From Nematostella vectensis (Eukaryota; Cnidaria; Anthozoa; Actiniaria; Edwardsiidae): 64,000 nt of DNA. The stretch lies in the NCBI RefSeq assembly GCF_932526225.1, contig NC_064043.1, positions 5,199,501 to 5,263,500 on the forward strand. The letters run 5' to 3'. This document shows positions 32,701 through 47,700 of the stretch, one piece after another; the first letter of the stretch is position 1; every line of letters begins with the position of its first letter. The notes beneath the pieces were generated by a model. The model was given only the letters and a program-made list of their open reading frames with translations, did not search any database and had not been told where the DNA came from. Made by a program: the position numbers and the translations under genes.

Positions 32701-35700
32701 AGTGTTATGGCTTTACATGTTTATGGAAGGATTTTGCCCCGCGAAAACATATCTAGATATTTATAAATTCACACTGTTATTTCCTCTGTTTTTACAAGAT
32801 AACACATAATGGACCATAACTAAGCATTCAGCTTCGCATATTTGCGTTATCTTGGTCCTTAAGTAATAGTTTACTTTTCTATGTCCATGTTACAATTAGG
32901 GCGCGATTCCCCAATCTCGCTGAAGACTCCAAATAATCTCTCTTCAAACAATAAACGATATTTCTTTACAAGTATTCTTTTAACAATGAACGATGTTTCT
33001 GTACAAGTACTTCTCAATGTTTTTGCTTGAAAAACACTTTCAAAGAAATAATTTCGTGCTAAAAATAACAAGTTCACTTCGTTTTTTCGGCATGTTCGCG
33101 GCATTTAGCCTTCATGAACATAAACAAGTTTAACAGTTTTACTAGGTTCACTTTTTTGCACTGTGAATCCAAATATTACAATATATATAGTCTTAACAAA
33201 GTATGAATTTTGGAGGTAATTTGTTTTGGTAGGAGAACTGACGTTCCGCAAGGCTTAAACCTAAGTGTACTATCACTTGACGATGAGAGAATAATCCCTA
33301 AAACGAGCTCACAATCCAAGGCTTATTCTATGATTTAAGTACTGTTCACGCAGAATTCCGTGAAATTTAGAAACACAAGAGAAAACACACGAGAGACAAG
33401 AGAAACACACACGTTTTATGGCTTCGGCGCTGTTTCATCCTATTCGCTTTTCTTGCAACGATAATCGATCCTCCCATCAAATTGACTTTCTCGTCGCAGT
33501 TTCAGTCATATTTGGTACTATTATTTTATTTAGGAGGCTCATTCATTTGCTGTTTGCTTTCAACAAAACTCGTTAATTCTTTGCGCAATGACTACTTTTC
33601 GACTTTTCCACATCCATCCTCCGGTTGTCTTACAATGAAAGTTTTTTTCTTGCCGGTAATACTACTATCACAGAAAGTATATACCAGCACTAGCCTAAAA
33701 TTCGAAATGCAACGCCTCGCCAAAGTTGTTTATCTTAGTTTGTTACTCTCCCTATTATAGTGTTATTTTTCTCGCGGCGAACAAACATTTTGTGGAACAT
33801 AGCTATGTGAGTTTCAGTCAGACACAAGCAGGATTTCTTCCTCTCACAGTATCGTGCTAGACCCTCGCTTCCTCCCCTCTCGTCCATTGATATTATTGCT
33901 ATGCAGAAACGACATTTTCATAGAAGTAAACCGCTCGGAGACGGAAAAGAACTTGTTGTGCTCAAAGGAAGGGCTGGCGGAGCAATGGCGCAAATGCCAC
34001 TTGAACGCCTTGCGAAACTCATCGCTGATCAAAGTATAGATGACGGGGTTGGCTGAGCTGTTACAGATGAAGGCCACCACGCAGAACTTAAAAAACAAGA
34101 GCATGTACCTAAAGCCAGAAGTATCGAAGAAGATATCAGCGAACCTGTAAATGTTATACGGGAGCATTGTCAGCGCGAACACGACCACGATGGGGGTCAA
34201 GATTTTGAGCGCCTTGAAGTTCTTCTCGTTGAAGTGATCGTTACGACGAAACCCGGACTGCTGGCGGATCTGCAGCCGAAGTTGAATACTCTCCTGCAGA
34301 CGTGCTCGGATTTTGATGTAGGTAAACAGAATGATGCATAACGGGATAATATACGTTAGGAGCAATAACTCAGCTTGATAGAGCCTGAAGTACAAAAATT
34401 TCGAGAACTTCGGGAAACAGTAAAAGTCGCCGTTGAATTTCTCGTAGCGCATACTGAAGAAGAGAGGTAGGACGAGCAGTAGGAATGAGACGACCCACAC
34501 TAACGCGACCACGAGCTTCGCATGCTTGCGAGTGCGGTGCGGGTCCGGGCTGCGACCTGTCACGATACCGCGGTAACGATAAACCGCGATCGCGGTAATG
34601 GACGCGATGGAGACGCCGTGGAAGATATCGCTGAATGGGTACAGCACCTTGCATCCGAACCAGCCGAACGGCCAGCTAATAGCCTCCGTCCGCACTAGCC
34701 CGAACGGCACGCTGAATATTAGCACACCGAGGTCGGCTATCGCGAGGTTCAAAACAAACACATAAGCTATGGCTTTGTATAGACGCTCTTTAAACACCAC
34801 AACACAGACCAAGACGTTCCCGAGAACCCCAACAGCGAATATCACAACTTCAATCGTCAAACGAAACACCATCAGCCCGAAAGGCTCGGCGAAAAAATCC
34901 AGATATTTCTGCGGCGTATCTAGGGACGAATTCCGAGAAGCGTTCGTGATGTTCATTTCCAAGAGTTGCGCGTTTGTTAGTTGTCTATTGGTGAATGTTA
35001 TTCTTGTTTCTTTGCAGAAGTGTTATCTTACGGCGGTCTTTCGTCAAGTAGTGTTGAAGCAAGTGAACAGCGCGGGTAGACCACATGTAAATAACTAGTC
35101 CAATGGTGCTGTGACGTCAAGGCCGGCGCGCAGAGGCAATATGGTTAAGCGCATCGACTTGTTTTCCATTCAGCGGTGACTAGTAGCGTGTTATCAAATA
35201 AATAAACCATTTCTTCGCTTCGCAAAGGAAGGAAGCGTTCCGCCCTCTAGCGATGCTGAATATTTCACGGGTTTTCGCTTTGTACACCTATCATATTTAC
35301 GCATTTGTTTAGCGAGCTTTTACTGGCAATGTGGGCAGTGGGCATATTTCGCGCGCTTTTTAACCGAAACTTGACGTGCTCATAGATTGTCTTTTTTTCT
35401 TTCGTCTTTTCGGCAGCTCGTACAAAACTACGACATTGAGTCTTGCTGCGCAAATTAATGTTCATTAACAGCACTAAGCACTCGCATTTGGGCGCTCTGA
35501 GAGTTCCGCTAACTTCAAAATGAACGCACTAATAGACGAAGCGGAATACGGTGGAAACATCACGGAGCGAGTTTCACACCATCGCCAGCCAAAAGCGATT
35601 GACAACGATTTATCCTTTTTGTCTTATTTAAGTAAAATTGCTAGGATTTAAAATCGCAAGGGGACATTAATTACACACTTCAACGCAGCTGTTCGCGTCT

Positions 35701-38700
35701 CGATATTTCATGTGAACAGACAAACTCGGGTTTGTCTTACAGAGTCAATACAAAAAGAGAGGCTAGGGTACACTACACTCTTGGCGGAAACGAATGTCCG
35801 AGCTTGTCGCCGGTTGTTTGCCTAGCTCGCTAACCAGAAGTCCCTATTAGAAAAGCTTTCTGAATGCAAATGTGGGGAAGTTTATTTGTATTCGACGATT
35901 GTCGTAACAGAGCACTTATCCATGTTTTCGTCAAACAAAAGGAAATTGGATTAATGCATGTGAATACTTTAAAAGGAAGGGAACACATTCGAGGCCTAAA
36001 CACGACTTCGGTTAGGTACGAAGCCAAGAAGACTAGATGTTTGGAAGCGTCTAACAGAAAACAAACGAGGAGGCCTTGAACAACAATCCTAGAATTTTCA
36101 TGTTAGGGACACCACTTGAAACGAAATATGAAGTGAAACTTGAAATCACTTATTTCTCGAACTGAGATCTTAAATTCCATTTATGAAAATGGATTCGTTG
36201 TATTAATAGTCTCTAAAGAACTATAACTTTGATCATTGCATAGGCTCATATCTGTGTCCAAAGTATTACCCCTACACGGTGGGAAAATCAGCATGCAGCA
36301 GACTAAGTATCTGGAATTGAGGTTTTTTCTTACTCGTTAAGTAGTAATGAAACAATTACAGAATATATGGTCTAAACTTACTCGGGCACATGCGAACACC
36401 TTCAACACAATCAACGAAAAAACTCCCTTTGGTAAGAAAATAAAACTCTAAATGTCAACGAAGTTATCCTACAGATATATTAACGTTTCGTTTTGCATGT
36501 ATGTTTCGACGTAGAAAAAAGGCTGAGATCTATGCTAGATGTTATTGCTATGAATTCCCCATTTGGGCCGAAGCTGTGCGCTGAAGCACGCAGGGTGTGT
36601 AATAGATTTGACGAATTTCCTGCGCGTCCAGCATGTGGGAGAGACCCTGGAGTGCAAATCACTATAACACATTTCACCCCTACATATTATATCCATCACA
36701 ACTACAAGTTTGCCATTAAGATAGAAAATGTAATCATTTTCAAATTAGCCGTCAAGGGTTGAAGACAATACTCGAGTAATGATATTTAGCCAACGGAGTC
36801 AACCCGTTGGAAATTGCTTTTTCGCAAGTTATGGTATTCCTTTGTCTTTCATCATAAAATATCCGTCGGAATAACAATAGACTCGTAATTTACTGATAAC
36901 GATAGCCATTCATTACCCCTTGGAGAACATTGAGCAATGTACCAGTCGGGAATTATCTCAAGCGGAGATGTTCGTATGTACGCCCCACGGTGAGAAGAGG
37001 AATCGTACCTCTAACATGGCTGAAGGAGGTTGTTTTGCTGTGGTGGGAAAGTGCACTTTGGCGTGAAAATAAAGTCGCATGAAAAAAAGTAAATGCCGTA
37101 AATTTTATAAACATTTTAAAGATATAAAAAATAAAATCACAATACGTTTTATATTCAATCATGCGCGAAAATATATATTTTGTAAAAAAATATATATATT
37201 TTTGTCCCCTAGATGTTCTCCTAGAGAAAAAAGGCGTTACGAAAACAAAATAAAAATATGTTAATGTCATCCGTTACTGAATTTCATTACACGACCCCTC
37301 GTGAATAAATCAAAACACATTTTCTAATTAATTTTGTGCGAAAAAAAGACATTTTTAGAGTACATGTTTTTGCTTACTAAAGCTTACTAAACGGAAAATA
37401 AAGGGGAAAAACGAAATATAGCAAATCTCATTAGTTGTTAGTCAACTAAATATATAATTAAAACCGCTCAAACCTCTAAAACAATACCCGAATGTAGAGC
37501 GTCGCCCTTAATTAGCTTTTATCACAGCATTTTAGGAAATTGGGCGATCACGACGGGAATTGAGTGGGTCGACGCGGGAGCTAGAATCGCTTTTTATATC
37601 CAGCATCCGTGCATGGTAAGAGAACAAACCAGTGCCTCATAGGTTACTAGGAAAACATAATTCACTTTTTCAAAGTCGCTTTAAAATTCTGATAATATAT
37701 AATTCTGTCAGGAAATCGTCAGTAATTTTATTTTCAAAGGGCTAGAAGGGATAGAATGGGACGAAATATTAAAATATTTTTTCTTCTTTTATAATAAAAA
37801 AAAGACCCGAGATAAAAAGTAGCGCAAAATATGTTGAGTATAATTCTTAATCGTTTCAGTTTTGAAAAAGGAAAGTGATTTTCTGATAGAAAAGAACGAT
37901 GTGATTTTTTTTAGAACATTCTTAATTCGTATTTTATCTAAATAAAACACAATTCACACGAACAAATAAAATTCTCTAGGTATAGATAAAACCTAATTTA
38001 CTGTACAGTGATAATTTAAGTTGAAAACAATCAAGCAATATACGGAAAAGCGAGGCTCCCGGATGGCAGGATCGAACTAAGATCAAACCAGCCGCTTAGA
38101 ATTCCACAGATAATAACACCGCCATTTAACAAATATTGTGCAGCTAGCTCAAGGCGATTACTAAAACCTTTGAATAACCTCACGTAGGATAGAAGAAAGA
38201 GTAGGAAGGGGGGAGGGGGGCAATCATCAGAAAAGTCTTCTATTAAACGGGCAAATTTTGAACCCCCACCCCCCCCCCCCCCACCCCCCACCCCCCTCCC
38301 CGTCAATTTTGTATCAAGTACATCCCCCTTCACACACCTGCGGCCCCCTTGGAAAAATTTAATCACGGTGACAAAGTATGCAATTTGTAGTCCTATCGGG
38401 GGTCCGAGAAAGCACGGACCTTTTTGATGGCAGACTAAATTTGGTTACAATAATTGCCTTGCGCTTCCAGTTCGCGGTCATAGTTTACGAAGCCCTCGCA
38501 ATACGGCCATCTTGAACATGACTTGCAGTCATCCTAAATCAGCAATTAATTACTTTTACTTATACATATATAGAATATTGGGTCAATTTTTCTTGTCATT
38601 TCAGCTCAGTTAGTGAGTGTTTATCCAAATCAGCAAAGTAACAATAATAACGATGGTGAAAAAATCCCAATATTCCCAATATTATAAAAGAAAGTTACTG

Positions 38701-41700
38701 ACAGAATATTGTTCTATCTGTTGGGAAAAGCATGTGACAACATACCAAAACGAATATATTGCACCTAAAACGTGAATACTAATTTAAAAGAATAGTAATA
38801 ATAACGGATTATTACAAGAGAGCGATTGTACCCACATTGCCTATAGAAAGCGGTGTGCGCAATAACACAGCGAAACAAAGCTCTCTTAAAATAGTGAAGT
38901 TTTCATTTACAAACAAAGTTTTAAAGAAAAACAGGTAGCTTAAACTATTTAGTTTCCAAAAAATAAAAATAAAACTTTTATTTTAACTGAGGGGATTTTG
39001 TATCTAAAACACGTTTTACTAAACCACACCCATCAAAAATGGTAAAAGTAAAATTATTTTCTCCTGTAATTAATCACAACCACAAGAACACCATCCTAAG
39101 CGCGGCAAACGACTAAGGCGCCAACGGTAACTAAACTATTTTCTAAAATTTCCAAATATAAACTGTAACTAATTGTACTATATCTTTACAGATTTAGAAC
39201 TTATCAACATACTTGAATCATCAATTGTAATAAACTACGAGCTTGGTAAAGATGTTTAAAGCGTTGATGTGAAACCCGTGCTTAGCGATATTCTTTTTTA
39301 TACGGCCTGTTCTTCCCTGCTAGAAGCGAAATACAAAGGCCTCTGCTAGCAGGGAAGGCCTGTTCAAAATCATTAGGAAAACAGAAAGATGAAGTTGTAT
39401 CTTTTTTTTTAGAATTTCATGAACCAGTCAGGCGCCGGTTTCTGAAAGGTCGAGATCCGCGTCTTATCCCAGGTTAAAATGCGCAAATCGTGGGTTAGCT
39501 AACCTACGGATAACTGACCGTTCCCGAAAGCCAAGTAATCCCCCGATTTGCTAACTCTGGATTAAAAACTGGTTTGGCGAGTAAAATTCACACAGTATAC
39601 CCAGTAGATCAATAGATCTCCTTTGGTGGGTTTTCGCAGAGAAGACCTACAACGCTTCTACATCGCCTGTAATTACCTCCATTTCATTGCCAAAAATGTG
39701 ATTTGCAGGATTCGAGTTGGTGCGTGACACTAGCGAGACAGATACGTTTCAAGGATCAATTTCATGTAGCTTTCTGTCTGTCCCAGCACAATTTTCGAGT
39801 CAGCATCGCAACGAAGGTCGAATAACAAAGCGAAATGTTAGGACATTTGCATTGTTTTGTGTAACGTCTTATTTGTCGACAACTTCATAATATTAAACTT
39901 TATTACAAAGTTTGTGAGGCCTGTTTTACGCCAACGTAACTGTAGGTTAGCTAGTTAACCCACCTAGCGAGCAAGGTTAGATTTGACCTCCAAACTATAA
40001 CCCAGAGTTAGCGCTTACCAGCGTTTCGGACGTTACCAGAACTAATCCGGGGGTAAAAATGTAATTGTGGGTTAGGGCAAATCTAACCCTGGGTTAGCGC
40101 TAATCGGCTTTTCAGGATCCGGCCCCAGGCCCCAAGGATGGTTCAAAGGCAATTAAAGAAACACCAAACAGGCAGTTTCTATGCTTCCCCGGGAATTACT
40201 TTGCATGTAAACTCATTCATAATCGGTTTTTAAAACAACCGCAAGTAGGTGTCACAGTAGGACCACCAACGCTATGCAACCAAGGCGAAAACGAGCCGAA
40301 TGAGCGAATGGGAAACGAAAGAGAGCCGAACGAATGGAAAGGCAACGGAAGTGACCCGAAAAAATTGAAGGGGGAAGAAAGGTCGCTGGCGAAAACGGAA
40401 GGGCAATTAGAGTGATCCCGTAAAAATCGGAGGTCAACGAAAGCCGAAAGTGCGGATAAAAAGGAGATACAAGAAAATGCCGAATAACCGGAAGGGCAAC
40501 AAAGAGAGAATTGCCGAAATATCAACGATCATGAGCCTAATGTTGTGGTAATTAGAGCGTTTAGCAGAAACACACGCGCCAACGCCATAGCAAGAACACG
40601 AAAATGAATTTATTGCACTTTGTTTCGACCAGTTCTCACAATGCTCTGCTTGTCTATGCGCTTGCTGTTGTAATCTATTGAAAACACAACTTTTAAGCTG
40701 AGATTCGCTTTTCGAATGTTTTACTGTACGTCTGAAAATGGGGTGCTCATGCGTGCCTTAGGAAAATACCCTCTTTCGTTCCTTCTAAATAATGCAATCA
40801 CGAGTTTATCATAACAGATAGAGAGGCAAGAGGTTTCCATGAATGTGAATTATAGTGAACTATAAAAAGGATAATAGATATGTGGTGAGGCTATGGATAA
40901 TATGTATCTGGGTGTGTACAATACAACCAGTATGTGAAAAAAACACCTTGGAATAACATGTGCGTATGTAAATCGAAAATCAACCAGATGAAGTGCAAAT
41001 GGCGAATGCCAATTGTCGAATGTCGAATATGTTTATACGTCTCGGCTTGCATTATCAGTAAAGAAAACCTTGAAGTATGAACTCCAAATATACCTTCAAA
41101 AGCGCAACGGAATTTGCTTTGGAAAATTTTACTACGCCGACTAGAAAGATACGCAAAAATATACCTCGTCAGGGGCGTACGCAGGATTTTAACAATTTGC
41201 AGTCAAAGCATTCAGAAGCTGAATGAGGGCGTGGCCCCTCATCCCGCATTCCCGTAAAGATTTCATAGCTCCCGCTTTGGGGTTTGAAATTGGCGTCAAT
41301 GCGTCAGACTTTTGAAAATATTACATGATCCTCTGTCATCCTGGATCTGAAATAGGACTTCAGTCGTCGCGTGGCACTGAACCACATAACAATATGTTTG
41401 GAAATCATCTGTAGACTACCATGATTAAGAAAATTACAGTTTTTATCCTCATCATATATACAAAACTACATATAAAAATGAATGAGTAAACATTTGATTT
41501 TTTCCCTTCGTTAAGCAAATAATTTTTTTTGCAGTCCAGTGACTGCAGGCCTTTAGGCTGCGTACGTCTATATTGGCAATTTTCATTTTATCTTTTTGTC
41601 ACAATTTTTATTTTGGCGGGAAATCGCCAGGAACACGCGCGCGTTTGCGAATTCTCTAAGGCCTTTCTAACACTCACCTCCAGGGAAGAATGGCTGCATG

Positions 41701-44700
41701 CCCTCCTCGAAACCCATTCGTGGACCCCTGGAAAAAATTTGATAAACAGACATGTTAAGAACAAAAATCATGTTTCAAAACTGAAAAAAAAAAAAACAAG
41801 ATTCAGTTTAATTTTAGAGTGTCATTCGACTTACTGGACGGTTTATTTTAGACATTTGAAAAATTCTATTTAGCAAAATATAATTAATATAATCTAGCAA
41901 CAGAAAGAATGAATAGACTTGTACATTGATTTTGGTGTTGTATGTCGTTTATCTGGTGTCGTTTATCTGGTATCGTTTATCTGGTATCGTTTATCTGGTG
42001 TCGTTTATCTGGTGTCGTTTATCTGGTATCGTTTATCTGGTGTCGTTTATCTGGTGTCGTTTATCTGGTGTCGTTTATCTGGTATCGTTTATCTGGTGTC
42101 GTTTATCTGGTGTCGTTTATCTGGTGTTGTATGGTTAGCGTTCACTGCACCGATAGATAAACGAATTTAGTTTAGATTTATCTTTTTTTATTTATTTTAT
42201 TTTTCGGTCTTTGTAATCACTTATCTACATTTTGTCATCATCTGATTAGTCTAGCGATACCACAACGCCCGTAGCTAGTACTGTTTATTCAAATTAAAAA
42301 AAAAAAAAAAATCCCTAAACAAATCCTGGCTATTTGGCATATATCCCCGAAGCAGTACTCTTGCAGCGGACGTCACCTTTCATCCATCCCGGGTGGGAAT
42401 TCTCCTGGTGTTGGCATGCCAGGCATACCAGGAAAACCACGGCCCCTGCCCCTCATACCACCACCGCCACGACCTGGAAAACCTGGAAATTAATGAAGCA
42501 TTTGACTTATGAAGTAGGGTGGCAATACAAACAAAAGCATTGAATTATGAACTAAAGAATTATGAACTAAACTTTTGAAAATATTATATTAAAAAAATAT
42601 CCAAACTGCGTACACGATACAGCGGACTTCAGATATAACTTAAGCTCAAATAAACTTCTAGTGAACTGACCTTTTCTAATGTACTCCTCACTAACTAAAA
42701 AATGTTCTAGATTAACTGGGTTAGGTAATTTGCTTATCTTTACAATGCGCTACAGCACCACTTTGGCAAAATTGTAATTCAGAATTCTTATTACTTACTT
42801 CACTGTGCTACAGCACTAACTGAACTTTTCAACCCATTTTTTTTAAGTTCTTGGAACCATTAGGAATATTTTTTCTTTAAGATGTGCAACAGCTAAACTT
42901 TCTCACCTATTAACTTCAATCCACTAACTAAAAGTTGTCTCACTTTAAAATGTATTACCGTAGTACTGTGTTGCCGTACTCACCCATTGCTTCAAACTGC
43001 ATGTGGGCCTGGTCAGGTCCAAATCCAGGGGGCATACCATGAGGTGGCATTCCAGGCGGAAGCATTCCAGGTGGAGCTCCAGGGGGAGGCATGTCCCGCC
43101 GCCCGGGACCATACTGAGGTGGCATACCATGGTGGACTGGAATGGGAGGGCCGGACATGGACGTTGTTGGAGGTCCACTGATGGGAGGGTGATGTCCCAT
43201 ATTGGGATCTGACGTTGGGGGGAAGGGAGGGGGTCCACCAGGGGGCATGCCAGGACCACCTGGTCCTCCTGCAGTAGGTAGAGGTTTAGTTAGAATTATA
43301 TAAAAATGAAATTGGACTACTGTAACTCTCCATCCGTGGAAAGGATTTGGGCATTATACGAACAAAGATCCCGGTGACAAACATATCCACTTCGTAATGC
43401 GAGCCCCACACCCGCAACAGCGCGACAGATGACTCCCCTTACAAAACGTACACACATGACACGTTGATTTTCCTAATAATATTAATGCCGCATTTAATAT
43501 TAATCCATTCTGCCGTGCACTCTTGACCAGAGTGCCTATAGTGGAGAGTTGATTGTGAAACTGTGAATAAATGTATGGAAACTGTTTCATACCTGGAGGA
43601 AACCTTTTGCCCATGCCTCTGCCATGCATCATGTCTGGTGGGACATCGTCACCCATCATGTGAGGTGGCACATCCTCGTCATGTCTACGGCTCTCAACTG
43701 GATCAAGCAATCAGAGAATCAGAAAAGAATTCTGGTGCACTTATGACATTACTACAGTATACAAACAGAGCTGGCTAATATTGTTACAGCAATACAGTAG
43801 CTTGTTTAAAAAATAAACCTCTGGGAGTACTGTAAATGATCTAATTAATGCCCCCTATTTAAAGAACACCCCCTTTCTAAATGACGCCCACCCATGTACA
43901 CTTACAAATTTGTTTTAGACGCCCCTCTATAACAAACGGCCCCTCCCCCTCCTTGCTCCCCTCCCTCGCGCTTAAAAAACAAATGACATAGGTATTCTCC
44001 TAATATAAATCAAATTCTAATTATAAAATAAATCTAATTTAATAAATTCTAATTTATTAGATCATTTACAGTAACTGATAAATTGCCCGATAATTGAACT
44101 GATCGAACAAATCATTTATGATTGCCATTGTTAAGCTGGGTTCTAGCAGCTTATTTAGTACTATATTCATACCTTTTTAAAAAACCAAAGCCAAATATAA
44201 AGGTTTCTCAAGTAACCGGTTTTTTGACCACTGCTCACCCAAAGTGTTTTAAGTCCTAAAACAATCTGTGTTAAATATTGGCAGTACTCACCTCTAGACC
44301 CCACTGCACCTATCACATCAATACTGCCCTCTAATTTTCTCTCCGGCGGGGGGCCGGCTTTACGGGGACCACGCCCTAAAATACAGAGAATATATCAAAG
44401 GATGTTTAATGTAACAAGGGTAAAAAACACTGTGGAAAGCTTGGATACTGCTGACTAGGTACAGAGGTGATTCACCTTGACAGGCAGAAAAAAAGAACAT
44501 AGGGGGAAGTAACATTTGCTAAACAAAAAGCTAGGGGTAAATGGATTAATAAACCTGGATTGTTTTTTTGATAATCCCTTCCATTACTCAAACTTCAACA
44601 GCAGTTTTTCCCTTTTAAAAATTAACAATACTTTAGATAGGTATCTCACCATCCATGGGCATCATCCCTGGCATGTCGATAGGACCACCAACAGTAGGTG

Positions 44701-47700
44701 CAACATGATGTGACTAGGAATAAACAGAAGCAAGGGAAGTTTAGATTTTGCTTTGTCTCATAAACAATGTGGATTACAGATTAACATAAAGACTGACAAG
44801 AGCAGCATGAAACCATACAATATCAATGAATCAGAAAAAAAAAGGATGATGTGAATAGAGGACACTGCAAAATAAACAATTTATTGCAGGTGTGTTTTTA
44901 ATTCCCCGCATTAAAAGTTCAACAATGTATACTGTCCTCAATAGAAGCTGTAAGCCACCTTGAGTTTGATATACTACACTCCACTCCACTAAGGGACAAA
45001 TGAAAATTAAACTCTTATTCTTGTTGGAAAATGCTACATTTTGGCACACTTCCAACAGACAAGCATGTAAAGTACATGATGTCTTCATTGATTGTCATAA
45101 TAGTGTAAATTTAAGTTTGTAATGGAGACTTTGTCTGTGGTAGATGTTTAGAAATGAAAAGTGAAAGAAACTGAGGAACAAACTCACAAATATTTTCTTT
45201 TGCATTGAAAGGTCCATTCTCATCCGTCTCTGTTTTTCACAGTATTGTTTCCATGTATCTTCAGTGAAGCCATAATTGAAATAATCTGTGATGTCAGCAC
45301 CTAGGAGGATATATAAGAACAATTTAAACTAACTGCACAACCTACTTCTTGCAACCTGATTCAAATAAGTACCCCTATCAAAAAAGGGCTCTTTTTATAG
45401 GATAAGCCACCTTAAATCTAAAAAAGCACCCAATGCAGGACATCTGTTGACAAACAGTCAGCACTCTCTCAACGAATATTTCTCTACCATTTAATAATGT
45501 TTTCTTAAAGGCCTATTGTTATTACATAAGACCCAAGTTGGCACATGCACAATAATCCATGATATAAATTTGGAACAATTGCATAGCTTTCAAAATCACC
45601 CACTCTCAAATAAATCCCACACACACGGGACTATATGATTGGGGAGATAAAATTTACTACCAGTTATTCTTATTTGCGTTTTCATCATGACTATCAGGCC
45701 ACCAAATCAGAGATGTTTTCACCCTTTGGTGTTACAAAGATTATTTCATGCTGGCTGCTCAAGTATAAGCACAATGACGCACAATAAAGTGCAATAAAGT
45801 CTCACCAGGCTGTCTCCAAGGCTTTTCTTCTGAAGACTCCAAATCATACTCATAAATTCCAACACCATTTACTGTCCCTTCAGCATTTACATCTACAGTT
45901 TTACTTCCAGCTCCTGTTGAAAGAAAATAGAAAAAAAAATATTGCACTCATTAATTTCCCTATCTTCAAGTTCTCCTCCACAAAGGCAACCACCCATATC
46001 AAGATAAGGATGAATCGGCTTTGCATTCGTACTTTATGTTGAATATTTCAGACTTTTGTTAACTTGGGCTGACTGTTTTCAGCAGTCCCTCAGATCATTG
46101 TAAATGTGAGGGTTGCCTCACTACTGTATCAGAAAGATTAAGATTTGCCAGTGGATTTCTGTATCAGTACAGTACTATGAATACTACTTGCTTCACCTTG
46201 CTCTAACTTAAAAGCGACACTGACTCCTATCCCTGATGTGTTAACAAGACTAGAGTACCAATCAAAAGCTAACTAAACAGTTGTCTTAAAAAATTTATTC
46301 AATTTACCCTCAGGGTGTTCCTTGAAGGATTACATTAATAATTAGATCCCCATGTTTAAAGACAAGAATTTTTTTATTGAATCGCTACAAGATGTCCTCA
46401 AGTGGAATTTGATTAATAAAACGTTCTGAAAGTTGTCAGCATGGCCTATATATTGAGTATACCTGTCTCACCTGGTGTACAGTAGCTTTAGAAGCAGCAT
46501 GGCCTATATATATTGAATATACCTGTCTTACCTGGTGTAGCTTTAGAAGCAGCATGGCCTATATACTATCGAGTACACCTGTCTTACCTGGTGTAGCTTT
46601 AGAAGCAGCGGCACCCCCCTTGAAATTCCAGTTGACAGGCGTAGCATATGGTGCACTAGAGGCGACAGGATATCATTAATGACTTATACACTCTTCAAAT
46701 CTTAGTCAAAAGCAGCTTACCCATAACCAGTGGCAGATGTATTTATTTCACCAATAGTGACCTGCACATCATCATCATCATCATCATCGTCATCATCATC
46801 ATCCTCTTCATCTTCATTGCTCTACAATAAAGAATGTGTATAATCTATCAGGGTTGTCCTTTATGCTAACTACCAGCAAATTCTGCCAGCTAAAGAGGCA
46901 ATAACTAGCTACATTATTGCTTTTGTTAACACTTGACATTAAGCCTTACTTAAGCTGGGTAAATTTTCAAGAAACTTGTCATAGAGTGACGTAAAAAAAT
47001 ATTGCAACATTTGAGTGCAGTAAGCTCGGTACAAAAACGTGGTGACCGTCCAATAATTAGATGCAGTTTTCTACTGTGGTACAAAACTCTGGTTTTACTG
47101 TGGGAAGGATGTACAATACACCAACGCAACTACAAAAAGTACACATGATTCCCATGACATTGGTCTATAAATTGATATTCTTAGTCTTAGTCTTACTTAT
47201 TTTCAATCCTTTTTTTTAAACTTTCGAATGAAATTGTAAATAAACCAATTTGTAAATAAAGTTCCGATAGAGTTTATTCGCAAAGGAATAAAACATGTGA
47301 ATGTGTGAAACGTTGAACAAAACTATCATGAGGAATGTGGATGTGGATGTGCAAATGTCGGAAGACGAAACTAGTTTGAGGAATCATTTCTCTGTTTGTA
47401 AAGATCATTATGTTGGGAAGACTTTTGTAGACTGTTTTCATGAAGAAACTTTTAATCACTAAATGCTCACTCAACACCTAAATTTGTGGAAATTCGGAAA
47501 ACCTTTCTTCGCTGGGATCCACATGTTGTTGTAAAGATTCGAAAAACCATTAGTAATACGCTCCTCAGACTTCGAGAAGCATGAATGTGTAAAAAAAAAA
47601 TATTGTTTTTCCAGCTACTCCGTACGCTTTAGTGTGTATGAATGGAACACGACGCTTGGTAAAGCTGTGCATTAATTTTGAATAGCGAAGTGAAGGCTTG

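Noticed and set aside
38040-38110. Possible tRNA gene on the minus strand
   Set aside because: A B-box-like AGTTCGATCCTG is present but no acceptor stem or anticodon arm can be closed; at most a SINE remnant.
40217-40525. 102-codon Ser/Phe/Pro-rich frame on the minus strand
   Set aside because: Explained by the purine-rich degenerate repeat on the other strand.
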